A stretch of DNA of 64,000 bases from Aureimonas altamirensis (GTDB lineage: Bacteria > Pseudomonadota > Alphaproteobacteria > Rhizobiales > Rhizobiaceae): NCBI RefSeq assembly GCF_023702225.1, contig NZ_JAMQCO010000003.1, forward strand, positions 1 through 64,000, read 5' to 3'. Below, piece by piece: positions 23,238-31,488 of this stretch (positions within the stretch are counted from its first letter, which is position 1; every line of letters begins with the position of its first letter). A model generated the notes under the pieces. That model did not search any database. It was not told the DNA's origin and worked only from the letters and a program-made list of their open reading frames with translations. A program made the translations under genes and the position numbers.

Positions 23238-24404
23238 GTGCCCCGGCTTTCGATCGACAGCCATTATCTGACCGACCAACTCAAGGCCCTGCTTCGTATA
23301 CCCAGCCCGACGGGCTATACGGACACGATCGTGCGACACGTGACGCACGAGTTGCAGCGTCTCGGCCTGCGGGTAGAACTGACGCGGCGCGGCGCCATCC
23401 GCGCCTTGCGACAGGGAAGCCGCCGTGCTTCGGCTCGCGCCATCGTCAGTCATGTCGACACGCTCGGCGCGCAGGTCAAGGCGCTGAAGCCCAACGGCCG
23501 GCTGGAAGTCGTGCCGATCGGGCATTGGTCGGCCCGCTTCGCCGAAGGCGCGCGCGCCACGATCTTCGCGGATACGGGCTCCTATCGTGGCACGATCCTG
23601 CCGTTGAAGGCGTCCGGACATACCTTCAACGAAGCCGTGGACAGCCAGCCCGTCGGCTGGTCGCATGTGGAACTTCGGGTCGACGCGTTGTCTCGCGACG
23701 GCCGCGAACTGGCACGGCTGGGCATCGAGGTAGGCGATATCGTCGCCATCGATCCCCAGCCGGAATTTCTCGACAACGGCTTCATCGTCTCGCGGCACCT
23801 CGACAACAAGGCCGGCGTTGCGATCATGCTGGCCGCCATCGAGGCGCTGGAGCGGGAGAAGACGGTAACGCCGGTCGACATCCACTGGCTGTTCACCATC
23901 GCCGAGGAAGTCGGGGTCGGCGCATCGTCCATCCTGACGCCGGATGTCGCCTCCATGGTGGCGGTGGACAACGGCACGACGGCGCCGGGGCAGAACTCTT
24001 CCGAATTCGGCGTCACGATCGCCATGGCCGACCAGACCGGTCCGTTCGACTATCATCTGACCAAGAAGCTCGTGCGCCTCTGCCAAGACGAAGACATCCG
24101 TTACCAGAAGGACGTGTTCCGCTACTACCGTTCGGACTCGGCTTCCGCGGTAGAGGCCGGGCACGACGTGCGGACCGCCCTCGTCACCTTCGGCGTGGAC
24201 GCCTCGCATGGGTGGGAGCGTATTCACATCCACGCCTTGCGCTCGCTGACCGAGCTCATCACCGCCTATGCGACCTCGCCCGTCGAGATCGAGCGGGACA
24301 GAAACCTTCATGCCGGGCTGGAAGGGTTCACCCGGCAGCCGGCAGCCGAAGCCGCGCAGGAACTGGCCGAAGATTCGGATCCCGGCAACGAAGACCGGGG
24401 CTGA
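23238..24404 (+). CDS. M42-family metallopeptidase of the NAGGN osmolyte cluster
   Basis: A 388-residue aminopeptidase-like protein of the M42 (tetrahedral aminopeptidase) family that regularly accompanies asnO/ngs. Seen: LLRIPSPTGYTD near residue 20, ARAIVSHVDTLGAQVKAL near 70 (metal His and Asp), VSRHLDNKAGVAIMLAAIEA near 185 (bridging Asp), FTIAEEVGVGASS near 218 (catalytic Glu), and GVDASHGWERIH near 320 (metal His). The start is GTG at 23238, preceded by GCAGGAG. It may degrade or tailor the NAGGN peptide or its precursors; the role is not demonstrated. The C-terminal 40 residues are acidic and poorly conserved. Confidence 0.88.
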   Translation: MPRLSIDSHYLTDQLKALLRIPSPTGYTDTIVRHVTHELQRLGLRVELTRRGAIRALRQGSRRASARAIVSHVDTLGAQVKALKPNGRLEVVPIGHWSARFAEGARATIFADTGSYRGTILPLKASGHTFNEAVDSQPVGWSHVELRVDALSRDGRELARLGIEVGDIVAIDPQPEFLDNGFIVSRHLDNKAGVAIMLAAIEALEREKTVTPVDIHWLFTIAEEVGVGASSILTPDVASMVAVDNGTTAPGQNSSEFGVTIAMADQTGPFDYHLTKKLVRLCQDEDIRYQKDVFRYYRSDSASAVEAGHDVRTALVTFGVDASHGWERIHIHALRSLTELITAYATSPVEIERDRNLHAGLEGFTRQPAAEAAQELAEDSDPGNEDRG

Positions 24405-24486
24405 GCGTCAATTCCGCTGCTGACACATCCAAACTGAACAGGATAGAGAAACATGGCGCGCGGCCGATTGCGTCGCGCGCGGCCGA

Positions 24487-24629
24487 AAGGGGGTGATGTT
24501 TGTGAAACTTCGGAAGGTCGTACTCCGGATCAGGGTATTTGGTAGCAGCCTGACACTGGTCTGGAAGTAACCCGACGGGGCCGGCGCGAATGCCGGTCCC
24601 TGCCGAAGGCGAGACAACATCACCCCCTT
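24487..24629. repeat. 143-base element bounded by a 14-bp perfect inverted repeat
   Basis: AAGGGGGTGATGTT (24487-24500) is the exact reverse complement of AACATCACCCCCTT (24616-24629). Matching CTTCGG follows each arm a few bases inward. Inside are a small basic ORF and, after its stop, a 9-bp hairpin (24577-24585 with 24592-24600, loop GCGAAT). Its 3' arm overlaps a second inverted repeat, GTCCCTGCCG (24596-24605) with CGGCAGGGAC (24649-24658), so the two structures exclude each other. Left of the element a 12-base direct repeat GCGCGCGGCCGA occurs at 24456 and 24475. No target-site duplication was found. Either a structured mRNA or a MITE-like unit. Confidence 0.7.
24502..24570 (+). CDS. 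Candidate 22-residue basic peptide with sequestered ribosome-binding site
   Basis: Starting at GTG 24502, with AAGGGGGTGA (24487-24496) at ideal distance, the ORF encodes 22 residues: three Lys, three Arg, no acidic residue, and a hydrophobic pattern (KVVLRIRVFGSSLTLVW). An ATG at 24496 would add two residues but sits too close to the Shine-Dalgarno. The whole Shine-Dalgarno and start region lies in the left arm of a 14-bp perfect inverted repeat whose right arm is 3' of the stop, so the mRNA can close over its own ribosome-binding site, as in type I toxin mRNAs. Family not recognised; coding is unproven. Confidence 0.35.
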   Translation: MKLRKVVLRIRVFGSSLTLVWK

Positions 24630-24660
24630 GGCATGAATATTATCACATCGGCAGGGACGT

Positions 24661-25473
24661 TCAAGGACGCGGTTCGACTGCGCCGACGATTCGCCGAGGA
24701 TGGGTGAAGACTTCGAAGGTGTCGCCGCGCGCAACGGCGACCACGGTGATGCCGGCCGTGTCGGCCTCGCGGAGCGCCAAGGCGCTCGGCACCGATATGG
24801 CGGCGATCAGCCCGCATCCCATCATCGCGGACTTCTGCACCAGTTCCACGGAAAGTCGGCTGGTGATCGTCAGGAAGCCCAGCGAAGCGTCCGTTCCCGC
24901 GGCCGCCAGATGGCCTGTGACCTTATCGAGCGCATTATGCCGGCCGACATCCTCGCGGATCACGATGCAGCCCGTGCCGGGGCGATGGAAGGCCGCGGCG
25001 TGCACCGCGCGGGTGCGACGTCCGAGAACCTGGCCTTCCGCCATCTCCTCCATCGCCCGGACGATCTGCACAGGTTCGACGGCCAGGACGTCGTCCAGCC
25101 GCGGCAGGGAGACCGTCGCGTATTCCAGCGATTCCACGCCGCACAATCCGCAGCCGACCGGGCCGGTCATCTGCCGGCGGCGTGCCACATAGGTGGCCGC
25201 CCGCTGCGGCACGAGCCAGAGACGGCAATCGTAGCCGCCGTCGACCGCTTCCATCTCCAGCCGCTCGATTTCGTCGGCCGTGCGCACGATCCGCTCGTTC
25301 AGCGCCAGCCCGAGCGCCATATCCTTGAGGTCGGAGGGCGTCGCCATCATCACGGCGTGGGTGGTCCCGTTGATCGACACGGCAACGGCCGCCTCTTCCG
25401 GTACCGGTCTTTCGCCGGCGGCGAAGCGTCCGTCGCGCCAGGCCAGGGTAGCCGCCTTGACGTCCACACTCAT
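24661..25473 (-). CDS. fdhD: Sulfurtransferase FdhD, formate dehydrogenase accessory protein
   Basis: A 270-residue protein that passes sulfur to the molybdenum cofactor of formate dehydrogenase. Seen: GPVGCGLCGVESLEYA near residue 130 with the sulfur-carrying CxxC motif, RAVHAAAFHRPGTGCIVIRE near 180, EDVGRHNALDKVTGH near 200, and TSRLSVELVQKSAMMG near 230, all typical of FdhD. No formate dehydrogenase genes are in the window. Its 3' end abuts the structured element at 24487-24658. Confidence 0.9.
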   Translation of the reverse strand: MSVDVKAATLAWRDGRFAAGERPVPEEAAVAVSINGTTHAVMMATPSDLKDMALGLALNERIVRTADEIERLEMEAVDGGYDCRLWLVPQRAATYVARRRQMTGPVGCGLCGVESLEYATVSLPRLDDVLAVEPVQIVRAMEEMAEGQVLGRRTRAVHAAAFHRPGTGCIVIREDVGRHNALDKVTGHLAAAGTDASLGFLTITSRLSVELVQKSAMMGCGLIAAISVPSALALREADTAGITVVAVARGDTFEVFTHPRRIVGAVEPRP

Positions 25474-25606
25474 TGCGGCACCTCGTTCAGGCTGAGTGAA
25501 ATCACAAAGTGATCACGCAGGCGTGTTCAAACGCGCCGAAGCGCATTATGACCTTAAGCGCGCAACCATCGCGCGAGTCCCAGTTTACATAGCGACAGGT
25601 GATGCG

Positions 25607-26242
25607 TTGAGCGAATCCTTCCTCGCGGCAGAGTTTGCCGCCCTTCTTCAAGTCCTCTTCATCGATATCGTGCTGGCGGGCGACAATGCGGTCGTCGTCG
25701 GCATGGCGGCGGCTGGCGTCGACAAGTCGATCCGCAGCAAGGTCATCTTCTGGGGCATCGCAGGCGCCGTCGTCATGCGGATCCTGTTGGCGATCATCGC
25801 CGTCGAACTCCTGGCGATCGTGGGCCTGACGCTTGCCGGCGGCATCCTGCTGCTCTGGGTATGCTGGAAGATGTACCGCGAGATCCGCGCCGGCGGCCAC
25901 GAAGAACTGGACGAGGAAGCCGCCGCCAAAATGCCGAAGAAGAGCTTCGGCCAGGCCCTTTTGCAGATCATCGTCGCGGACATCTCCATGTCGCTCGACA
26001 ATGTGCTGGCCGTGGCGGGCGCCGCGCGGGATCATATCGAGGTCCTCGTCGCAGGCCTTCTGATATCCGTCGTGCTGATGGGCGCCATGGCCACGCTGAT
26101 CGCCCGGCTTCTCAACAGATATCGCTTCATCGCCTGGATCGGCCTGCTGATCATCCTGTTCGTCGCGCTCAAGATGATCTACGAGGGCACCGAGCAGGTT
26201 GCCTGCGCGGGCATCCTCCCGGCCCTCTGCCTGGAGCACTGA
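25607..26242 (+). CDS. TerC-family integral membrane protein (YjbE type)
   Basis: A TerC-family membrane protein with about seven helices. Seen: IDIVLAGDNAVVVGMAAAGV near residue 17 and IIVADISMSLDNVLAVAGAA in the middle, the two acidic membrane motifs (AGDNA and SLDN) that mark the family. TerC proteins are linked to metal (notably manganese) export and exoenzyme metalation. The TTG at 25607 places the N-terminus as in relatives and has AGGTG upstream; the frame is open back to 25496, but that part looks non-coding and promoter-like. The C-terminus holds two Cys (VACAGILPALC). The ribB gene follows 32 bases downstream. Confidence 0.8.
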   Translation: MSESFLAAEFAALLQVLFIDIVLAGDNAVVVGMAAAGVDKSIRSKVIFWGIAGAVVMRILLAIIAVELLAIVGLTLAGGILLLWVCWKMYREIRAGGHEELDEEAAAKMPKKSFGQALLQIIVADISMSLDNVLAVAGAARDHIEVLVAGLLISVVLMGAMATLIARLLNRYRFIAWIGLLIILFVALKMIYEGTEQVACAGILPALCLEH

Positions 26243-26274
26243 CCGTCCGGCATCCCGAACAGGCGAGGACAGGT

Positions 26275-27396
26275 ATGACGAGCGAACTGGATTGCGTCGA
26301 AGATGCGGTGGCCGCGATCGCGGCGGGCGAGCTTGTGGTGGTGGTCGACGATACCGACCGCGAGAACGAAGGCGACCTGATCATGGCGGCGTCGAAGGCG
26401 ACGCCCGAAAAGATGGCCTTCATGATCCGCCACACGAGCGGCATTCTCTGCGTGCCCATGACGGCGGACCGGGCCCAGCGCCTGAACCTCCCGCCGATGG
26501 TGGCCAACAATCTCGATCCGATGCGCACCGCCTTCACCGTGTCCGTCGACTACAAGGTCGGCATGACGACAGGCATCTCCTCGGAAGAACGTGCCAACAC
26601 CGCGCGCGCCCTTGCCAACGACAATGTCTCCGCAAACGACTTCCTGCGCCCCGGCCATATGTTTCCGCTGATCTCGCGGGAGGGCGGGGTGTTGACCCGC
26701 TCCGGCCACACCGAAGCGGGAACGGACCTTGCCAAGCTGGCCGGGCTGGAGCCCGCCGGCGTCCTGGCCGAGGTGGTCAACGACGACGGCACCGTCAAGC
26801 GGCTGCCCGAACTCATCCCCTTCGCACGGGAGCACGGGCTCAAGATCGTCTCCATCGAAGACCTGATCGCCTATCGCATACGCCGCGAAAGCTTCGTCAC
26901 CTGCGTCAAGGAACAGGAGATGATGATTGGCGGCATGAAGGGGCGCGTGCGTATCTACGAAACGCCGTTCGACGACATGCAGCATGTCGTCGCCCTGTTC
27001 GGCGACGTCAAATATGCCGCCAACGTGCCGACGCGCATCCACCGCGAACAGCCGGTCAAGGATTTGTTCGGACGGGTTCGCGGCAGCCGCACATGGGTGG
27101 AATCCGCCGTCGATGCCTTGCAGAAGCACCAGAACGGCATCCTGATGCTGCTGCGCACCTCGGAGGCCGACGATTACACGCCGGAAGAACATGCAGCCCC
27201 TGCCCTGCAGGACGGGGAAAAGCATGGCAGCGCGCGTGCGCGCATGGCGCGCTGGCGCGAAATCGGCATCGGCGCGCAGATCCTGCGGGACCTTGGCGTG
27301 CGCTCGATCCGCATCCTGGCGACGCACGAGCGGTCCTATGTCGGCCTGACGGGCTTCGGCATCGACGTGGGCGGCACAATCCTGCTGGACGACTAG
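26275..27396 (+). CDS. ribB: 3,4-dihydroxy-2-butanone 4-phosphate synthase with degenerate GTP cyclohydrolase II domain
   Basis: Riboflavin pathway enzyme of 373 residues. The first 205 residues form the DHBP synthase: VVDDTDRENEGDLIMAA (acidic loop, about residue 22), MIRHTSGILCVP (about 48), FLRPGHMFPLISREGGVLTR and GHTEAGTDLAKLAG. The second half (about 210-370) has the fold of GTP cyclohydrolase II. However, the zinc site, normally three Cys in ECLTGDVFGSLRCDC, reads EQPVKDLFGRVRGSRTW, so that activity is most likely lost, as in several alphaproteobacterial RibBA proteins. A separate RibA should exist elsewhere. GAGGACAGGT precedes the ATG. Confidence 0.88.
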   Translation: MTSELDCVEDAVAAIAAGELVVVVDDTDRENEGDLIMAASKATPEKMAFMIRHTSGILCVPMTADRAQRLNLPPMVANNLDPMRTAFTVSVDYKVGMTTGISSEERANTARALANDNVSANDFLRPGHMFPLISREGGVLTRSGHTEAGTDLAKLAGLEPAGVLAEVVNDDGTVKRLPELIPFAREHGLKIVSIEDLIAYRIRRESFVTCVKEQEMMIGGMKGRVRIYETPFDDMQHVVALFGDVKYAANVPTRIHREQPVKDLFGRVRGSRTWVESAVDALQKHQNGILMLLRTSEADDYTPEEHAAPALQDGEKHGSARARMARWREIGIGAQILRDLGVRSIRILATHERSYVGLTGFGIDVGGTILLDD

Positions 27397-27401
27397 AGTC
27401 T

Positions 27402-28730
27402 TCAGCCGATCGGCTGCTGCCGCGTTTCGAGATCGACCGCGGCGGCGGCCAGAAGGCCCAGGAACAGAAGCGCCGCGAAAAAGCCGACGGCGACGGGAAA
27501 GCCGATGGCCACGAGCGGCGCTATCGCCGTCGGCGCCAGAAGGCCGCCAAGCCGCGCCATCGCACCCGCCGTGCCCATACCCGTCGCGCGGATGCTGGTG
27601 GGGTAGAGCTCGGGGGTCCACGCATAGAGCGCGCCCCATGTGCCCAGCAGCGCGAAGCTCATCAACAGGATCGCACCCGTCACGATGACCGGTTCGAGGC
27701 TGATCGCAAAGACGAAGCAGCCGATGCACGACAGCAGCAGGAAGCCGATCAGCGTCTCGCGCCGGCCCCAGCGCTCCACTCCGTAGGCCGCCAGCGCGTA
27801 GCCCGGTATCTGGGCCAGGGCCACGACGATCAGGAAACCGTAGCCGCGCAGGAAGCCGAGCCCCTCGCCGGCAAGCCGGCCCGGCAGCCAGGTGAACACG
27901 CCGTAATAGGCCGTCGAGACCAGCAGCCAGATGGCGAGGATGCAGGCGGTGCGGCGCATGTACGGGGCCGCGAAGATACCGACATGGCCGGCGGGTTGCG
28001 GGTCCGGCCGCACCGGCTTGTCCAGCTTTGGACGGCGGTTGACCTCGAGCACTCTGTCGAAAACGTCCTGCGCCTCCTGTGCGCGGCCGTTGGACAGGAG
28101 ATAGCGGGGCGACTCCGGTATCCAGAGGCGAAGGCCGATACCGAGAATGGCGGGAATGGCCGTCGCCAGGAAGATGACGCGCCATGCCTCCGCCACGCCG
28201 TAGGCGTGCGCCGCCCACGCGACGATCGCGACGGCGACGGTGCCGACGGCCCAGAAGCCCTCGAGCATCACCAGCCACCGGCCACGGCTGCGCGCCGGCA
28301 GGAATTCGGCCATCATCGCATAATCCACCGGAAGAGTGCCGCCGACGGCCAGCCCGACGACGAAACGCAAGACAAGCAGCACGGCGAAATCCGGCGCGAA
28401 TACGGAGGCCAGGCTGAAAAGGGCATCGAGCGCCACGGTGGACAGAAGGATGCGCCGGCGGCCGTACCGATCGGCCAGGCGACCGAAGACATAGGCTCCG
28501 ATCAGCATACCGAAGAAGAAGGCCGTGCCTGTCTGCAGGGCGTGCGGCAGCGACAGGCCGAAGCTCAAGGCGATCGATGGCGCGGTAAACCCCACTGCGA
28601 TCACCTGCATGGCGTCGGCCGCCCAGACGAGGCCGAATATTCCCAGAAGGCGCCGTTGGAAGCGGCCCGTTCCGGCGCGCTCCAGGACCTCTTCGACTGC
28701 ATAGCCATGTCCGGCTGCCGTCACTGCCAT
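27402..28730 (-). CDS. MFS transporter (metabolite:H+ symporter-like)
   Basis: A 442-residue major facilitator with 12 hydrophobic segments. Seen: GRLADRYGRRRILLSTVALD (about residue 72, loop 2-3 signature), DYAMMAEFLPARSRGRWLVM (about 135), and PESPRYLLSNGRAQEAQDVF (about 205) in the central loop, typical of the sugar/aromatic-acid branch. The substrate is unknown. The ATG at 28730 has GGGGGCG upstream; an in-frame extension to 28757 is less likely. It lies 63 bases downstream of trhO and is convergent with ribB. Confidence 0.83.
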   Translation of the reverse strand: MAVTAAGHGYAVEEVLERAGTGRFQRRLLGIFGLVWAADAMQVIAVGFTAPSIALSFGLSLPHALQTGTAFFFGMLIGAYVFGRLADRYGRRRILLSTVALDALFSLASVFAPDFAVLLVLRFVVGLAVGGTLPVDYAMMAEFLPARSRGRWLVMLEGFWAVGTVAVAIVAWAAHAYGVAEAWRVIFLATAIPAILGIGLRLWIPESPRYLLSNGRAQEAQDVFDRVLEVNRRPKLDKPVRPDPQPAGHVGIFAAPYMRRTACILAIWLLVSTAYYGVFTWLPGRLAGEGLGFLRGYGFLIVVALAQIPGYALAAYGVERWGRRETLIGFLLLSCIGCFVFAISLEPVIVTGAILLMSFALLGTWGALYAWTPELYPTSIRATGMGTAGAMARLGGLLAPTAIAPLVAIGFPVAVGFFAALLFLGLLAAAAVDLETRQQPIG

Positions 28731-28793
28731 GATTCGCCCCCGCGTTCGACCGGCCATACTTATGACGCCGAGGCCGCGCGCTGAAAAGACGGC

Positions 28794-29675
28794 TTACCTG
28801 GGCAAGCGGGTTCTTTCGGCATGGCGGAGGCGCAGACCCTCCGCGCGCTCGGGCGTCAGGCGGGCCCGGCAATGCAGGCAGGAAACGCCGGCTTCGAAGC
28901 CGGGCGCCCGCGTTTCCTCTGCCGTCAGCGCCGCCCCGCATCCGAAACACTGCGTGTAGTCCGCTTCGGCCAGGCCCTGGCCTACGGCCACGCGCCCGTC
29001 GAAGACATAGCAATCGCCGTCCCAGAGGCTGTCCTCGGCCGCCACATCCTCGAGATACTGCAGGATACCGCCCTTGAGATGGAAGACTTCCTCGAAACCT
29101 TCGGCCAGCATGTAGGCCGACGCCTTTTCACAGCGGATGCCGCCGGTGCAGAACATCGCAACCTTGCGATGACGCGCCGGATCGAGTTCCTCGGCGACGA
29201 AGCTCTTGAACTGCGTAAAGCTTTCGATCCGGGGGTCGATGGCGCCGCGAAACGTCCCGATCCGCGTTTCGTAGCGATTGCGCGTGTCCACGACAACGAC
29301 GTCCGGATCTTCGATGATCGCGTTCCAGTCGCGCGGGGCGACATAGGTGCCGGCCTTGAGGGCCGGATTTGCCTGCGGCGCCCGCATGGTGATGATTTCC
29401 GGACGGATGCGAACCTTCATCCGGCGGAACGGTTTCTCGGAACTGTCCGAGAACTTCACCTCGCCCTGGCGAATGCCCAGCCTTGCGTCGAGCAGATCCA
29501 CCACCCGCGCGATCGCATCCGGAGCGGCGGCGATGGTGCCGTTGATGCCTTCGGAGGCGATCAGCAGCGTACCGCAGACGGCCTCGCCGACGCATATGTC
29601 CAGGAGCTCCCGCCGCACTGTCGGGAGATCTTCGATCGTCACGAAACGATAAATGGCTGCGATACGATAGCTCAT
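28794..29675 (-). CDS. trhO: tRNA uridine 5-hydroxylase TrhO (rhodanese domain, UPF0176)
   Basis: A 293-residue protein of the TrhO/YceA family, which makes 5-hydroxyuridine at the wobble position of tRNAs using O2. Seen: an N-terminal ferredoxin-like part (GTLLIASEGINGTIAA near residue 36), then a rhodanese domain with VVVDTRNRYETRIGTF (about 130) and the active-site loop MFCTGGIRCEKASAYML (about 180, catalytic Cys in CTGGIRCE). The C-terminus has Cys pairs (CFGCG and CLHCR) that may bind zinc. Start ATG at 29675. Divergent from the MBL-fold gene. Confidence 0.87.
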   Translation of the reverse strand: MSYRIAAIYRFVTIEDLPTVRRELLDICVGEAVCGTLLIASEGINGTIAAAPDAIARVVDLLDARLGIRQGEVKFSDSSEKPFRRMKVRIRPEIITMRAPQANPALKAGTYVAPRDWNAIIEDPDVVVVDTRNRYETRIGTFRGAIDPRIESFTQFKSFVAEELDPARHRKVAMFCTGGIRCEKASAYMLAEGFEEVFHLKGGILQYLEDVAAEDSLWDGDCYVFDGRVAVGQGLAEADYTQCFGCGAALTAEETRAPGFEAGVSCLHCRARLTPERAEGLRLRHAERTRLPR

Positions 29676-29741
29676 CCTCGCCAACTGGCAAAATCGCGAC
29701 GGCTTGACAAGCATTTCCAAAAAGCGCGACCCCTTTTCGCA

Positions 29742-30719
29742 ATGGCAGACGAACCCGATTTCCAGACCGACTTCAGGCCCGTCATCGGTGCGGCCGAAGA
29801 AGTGGCCTCCGACATTCTCCGCGTCGTGGCCCCCAACGCCGGGGCGATGACCTTTCGCGGCACCAACAGTTACGTGCTGGGGCGCGGCAGCGTCGTCGTG
29901 GTGGACCCCGGGCCAGACGACGGCTCGCATCTCGATGCCCTGCTGCGCGCCATCGGCGAGCGCCCGGTCGAGGCGATCCTCGTGACGCATACCCATCTCG
30001 ACCACACGGCCCTTGCGCCACGGCTTGCCGAGGTGACGGGCGCGCCGATCTGGGCCGAAGGGCCGCATCGACACGAGCGGGCGTTGGCCGCAGGCGAAGA
30101 AAACCGCCTGGACGCGGCTTCCGACCGCAGCCTCCCCATCGCCCGCAGGATAACCGACGGAGAGACGCTGCCGGTCGACGCGATGCGGATGGAGGCGGTG
30201 GCGACGCCCGGCCATGCCGCCAACCACCTGGCCTTCGCCTTGCCCGACCGGAGCGTGCTCCTGTCCGGCGATCACGTGATGGGGTGGGCGACATCTCTGG
30301 TGGCGCCCCCGGACGGCGCCATAGGCCCCTATCTCGCCTCGCTTGAAAAACTGATGCGGCGCGACGAGGCGCTCTACCTGCCTGGCCATGGCGGCTCGAT
30401 CGCGGATCCGCAACCGTTCCTGCGCGGCCTGCGCGCGCACCGCCTCATGCGCGAGCGCGCCATATTCGAGCGGCTGGCCGGCGGTGCCACGAGCATCGCC
30501 TCGATCGTCGGCGCCATCTATCGCGACATCGATCCGAGGCTGATCGGCGCTGCGACGCTGAACGTCCTGTCGCACCTGGAGTTTCTGGAGCAGAAAGGGC
30601 TTGCGCGATCCAGCGGCCGGGGCGGTCCGGGCGCTCTCTGGATGGCGGCTACTCCTCCACCGCCCCGCTCTGCGCCAACGTCATCGCACCATCCAGCCGG
30701 TCGAGGAAAGCCGCGATGA
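29742..30719 (+). CDS. MBL-fold hydrolase (LACTB2-like)
   Basis: A 325-residue metallo-beta-lactamase-fold protein. Seen: NAGAMTFRGTNSYVLGRGSV near residue 33, THTHLDHTALAPRLAE (HxHxDH metal motif, about 83), ATPGHAANHLAFALP (about 155), SGDHVMGWATSLVAPPDGA (about 175) and YLPGHGGSIADPQPFLRGLR (about 215), then a winged-helix-like C-terminus. This layout matches LACTB2-type hydrolases of broad, partly nuclease-like function. The last 24 codons (Pro/Ser/His-rich) overlap the convergent DUF1499 gene, which suggests a recent loss of the original stop. Confidence 0.8.
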   Translation: MADEPDFQTDFRPVIGAAEEVASDILRVVAPNAGAMTFRGTNSYVLGRGSVVVVDPGPDDGSHLDALLRAIGERPVEAILVTHTHLDHTALAPRLAEVTGAPIWAEGPHRHERALAAGEENRLDAASDRSLPIARRITDGETLPVDAMRMEAVATPGHAANHLAFALPDRSVLLSGDHVMGWATSLVAPPDGAIGPYLASLEKLMRRDEALYLPGHGGSIADPQPFLRGLRAHRLMRERAIFERLAGGATSIASIVGAIYRDIDPRLIGAATLNVLSHLEFLEQKGLARSSGRGGPGALWMAATPPPPRSAPTSSHHPAGRGKPR

Positions 30720-31482
30720 AGCGACGGTTCTGGCCCAGATCGCGCGGTACGTCGCGCGATATGGAGCGCGCATCCACGAAGGTCGAACCGCCGTCCTCCT
30801 GGATGCGGATGGTGATGTCGCTCGGCAGACCGACCAGCGGGGCCGATGCGACGGCGTTTATCGTATAGTCCTGTGCGTCGACTTCCGCGAAACGGTCGTA
30901 GGCCGCTTCGGAATCGACGGTCGAGCGCAATGTCGGGCGGGCGATGCGGACCGTGCCCTCGACGCCGAGATCGCCCGCGGCGGGCTGGGGCAAGGCAGAG
31001 GATTCCACCGAAGCGACCTGCCAGCCAAGATCGTCGGCCACCTGCCGGGCGGTGCGGTACACTTCCCGCCCCGTGGCCGGAAACTCCCGGCCGAGCATCA
31101 GGGTGCTACCGGCGGGTGCGGTCGTCCCATCCGCCGTCATGCCTGCCGTGTAGGCCGAATTGCCGTCGGGGTTGTCGAGCGCCAGCATCGCGCCGACCGC
31201 GAACGGAATGCTGACGAAGAGGCCCAGGAACAGGGCGGCAAGCGCACGCCCTCCGCCGGGGCGGCCGGAAAGCCAGACCATCGATATGGCATGGATCGCC
31301 AGGACGAGGGCCAGCGCCAGCAGGCCGGCCGCCAGCCCGATGACGCTGCCGAAGTCGTCCAGCCGCGACAGGCCCATGCGGAACAGAAGAAAGCCCATGA
31401 ACAGGAGCGCCCCGGCGAAGCCGGCAAGCCCGAATGCCCAGTCGGCCGTCCAGACCCGTTTGCGGATGTAATGCCCCGTCAC
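30649..31482 (-). CDS. DUF1499 membrane protein
   Basis: A 277-residue protein: three to four membrane helices in the first 110 residues (FGLAGFAGALLFMGFLLF, IGLAAGLLALALVLAIHA, LAALFLGLFVSIPFAVGAML) and a C-terminal soluble DUF1499 domain (about 150-270) with STVDSEAAYDRFAEVDAQDY and DARSISRDVPRDLGQNRRFI. The function of the family is unknown. The ppdK stop is six bases upstream on the same strand, so the two may be co-transcribed. Its 3' end overlaps the MBL-fold gene by 71 bases on opposite strands. Confidence 0.8.
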   Translation of the reverse strand: MTGHYIRKRVWTADWAFGLAGFAGALLFMGFLLFRMGLSRLDDFGSVIGLAAGLLALALVLAIHAISMVWLSGRPGGGRALAALFLGLFVSIPFAVGAMLALDNPDGNSAYTAGMTADGTTAPAGSTLMLGREFPATGREVYRTARQVADDLGWQVASVESSALPQPAAGDLGVEGTVRIARPTLRSTVDSEAAYDRFAEVDAQDYTINAVASAPLVGLPSDITIRIQEDGGSTFVDARSISRDVPRDLGQNRRFIAAFLDRLDGAMTLAQSGAVEE

Positions 31483-31488
31483 CCCGGC

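Noticed and set aside
24408-24734. Minus-strand ORF across the structured element (contains MLSRLRQGPAF)
   Set aside because: It overlaps the fdhD 3' end, and its best internal start uses the right arm of the inverted repeat, which mirrors the plus-strand Shine-Dalgarno by symmetry. Composition (Ser/Thr/Arg scatter) does not look coding. It remains a weak alternative.
26179-29013. Very long minus-strand ORF (944 residues)
   Set aside because: Antisense shadow of ribB and an out-of-frame reading of the MFS gene in GC-rich DNA; arginine-rich and without motifs.
29704-29742. TTGACA upstream of the MBL-fold gene at 29742
   Set aside because: The -35-like hexamer is present but no -10 match follows at the right distance.
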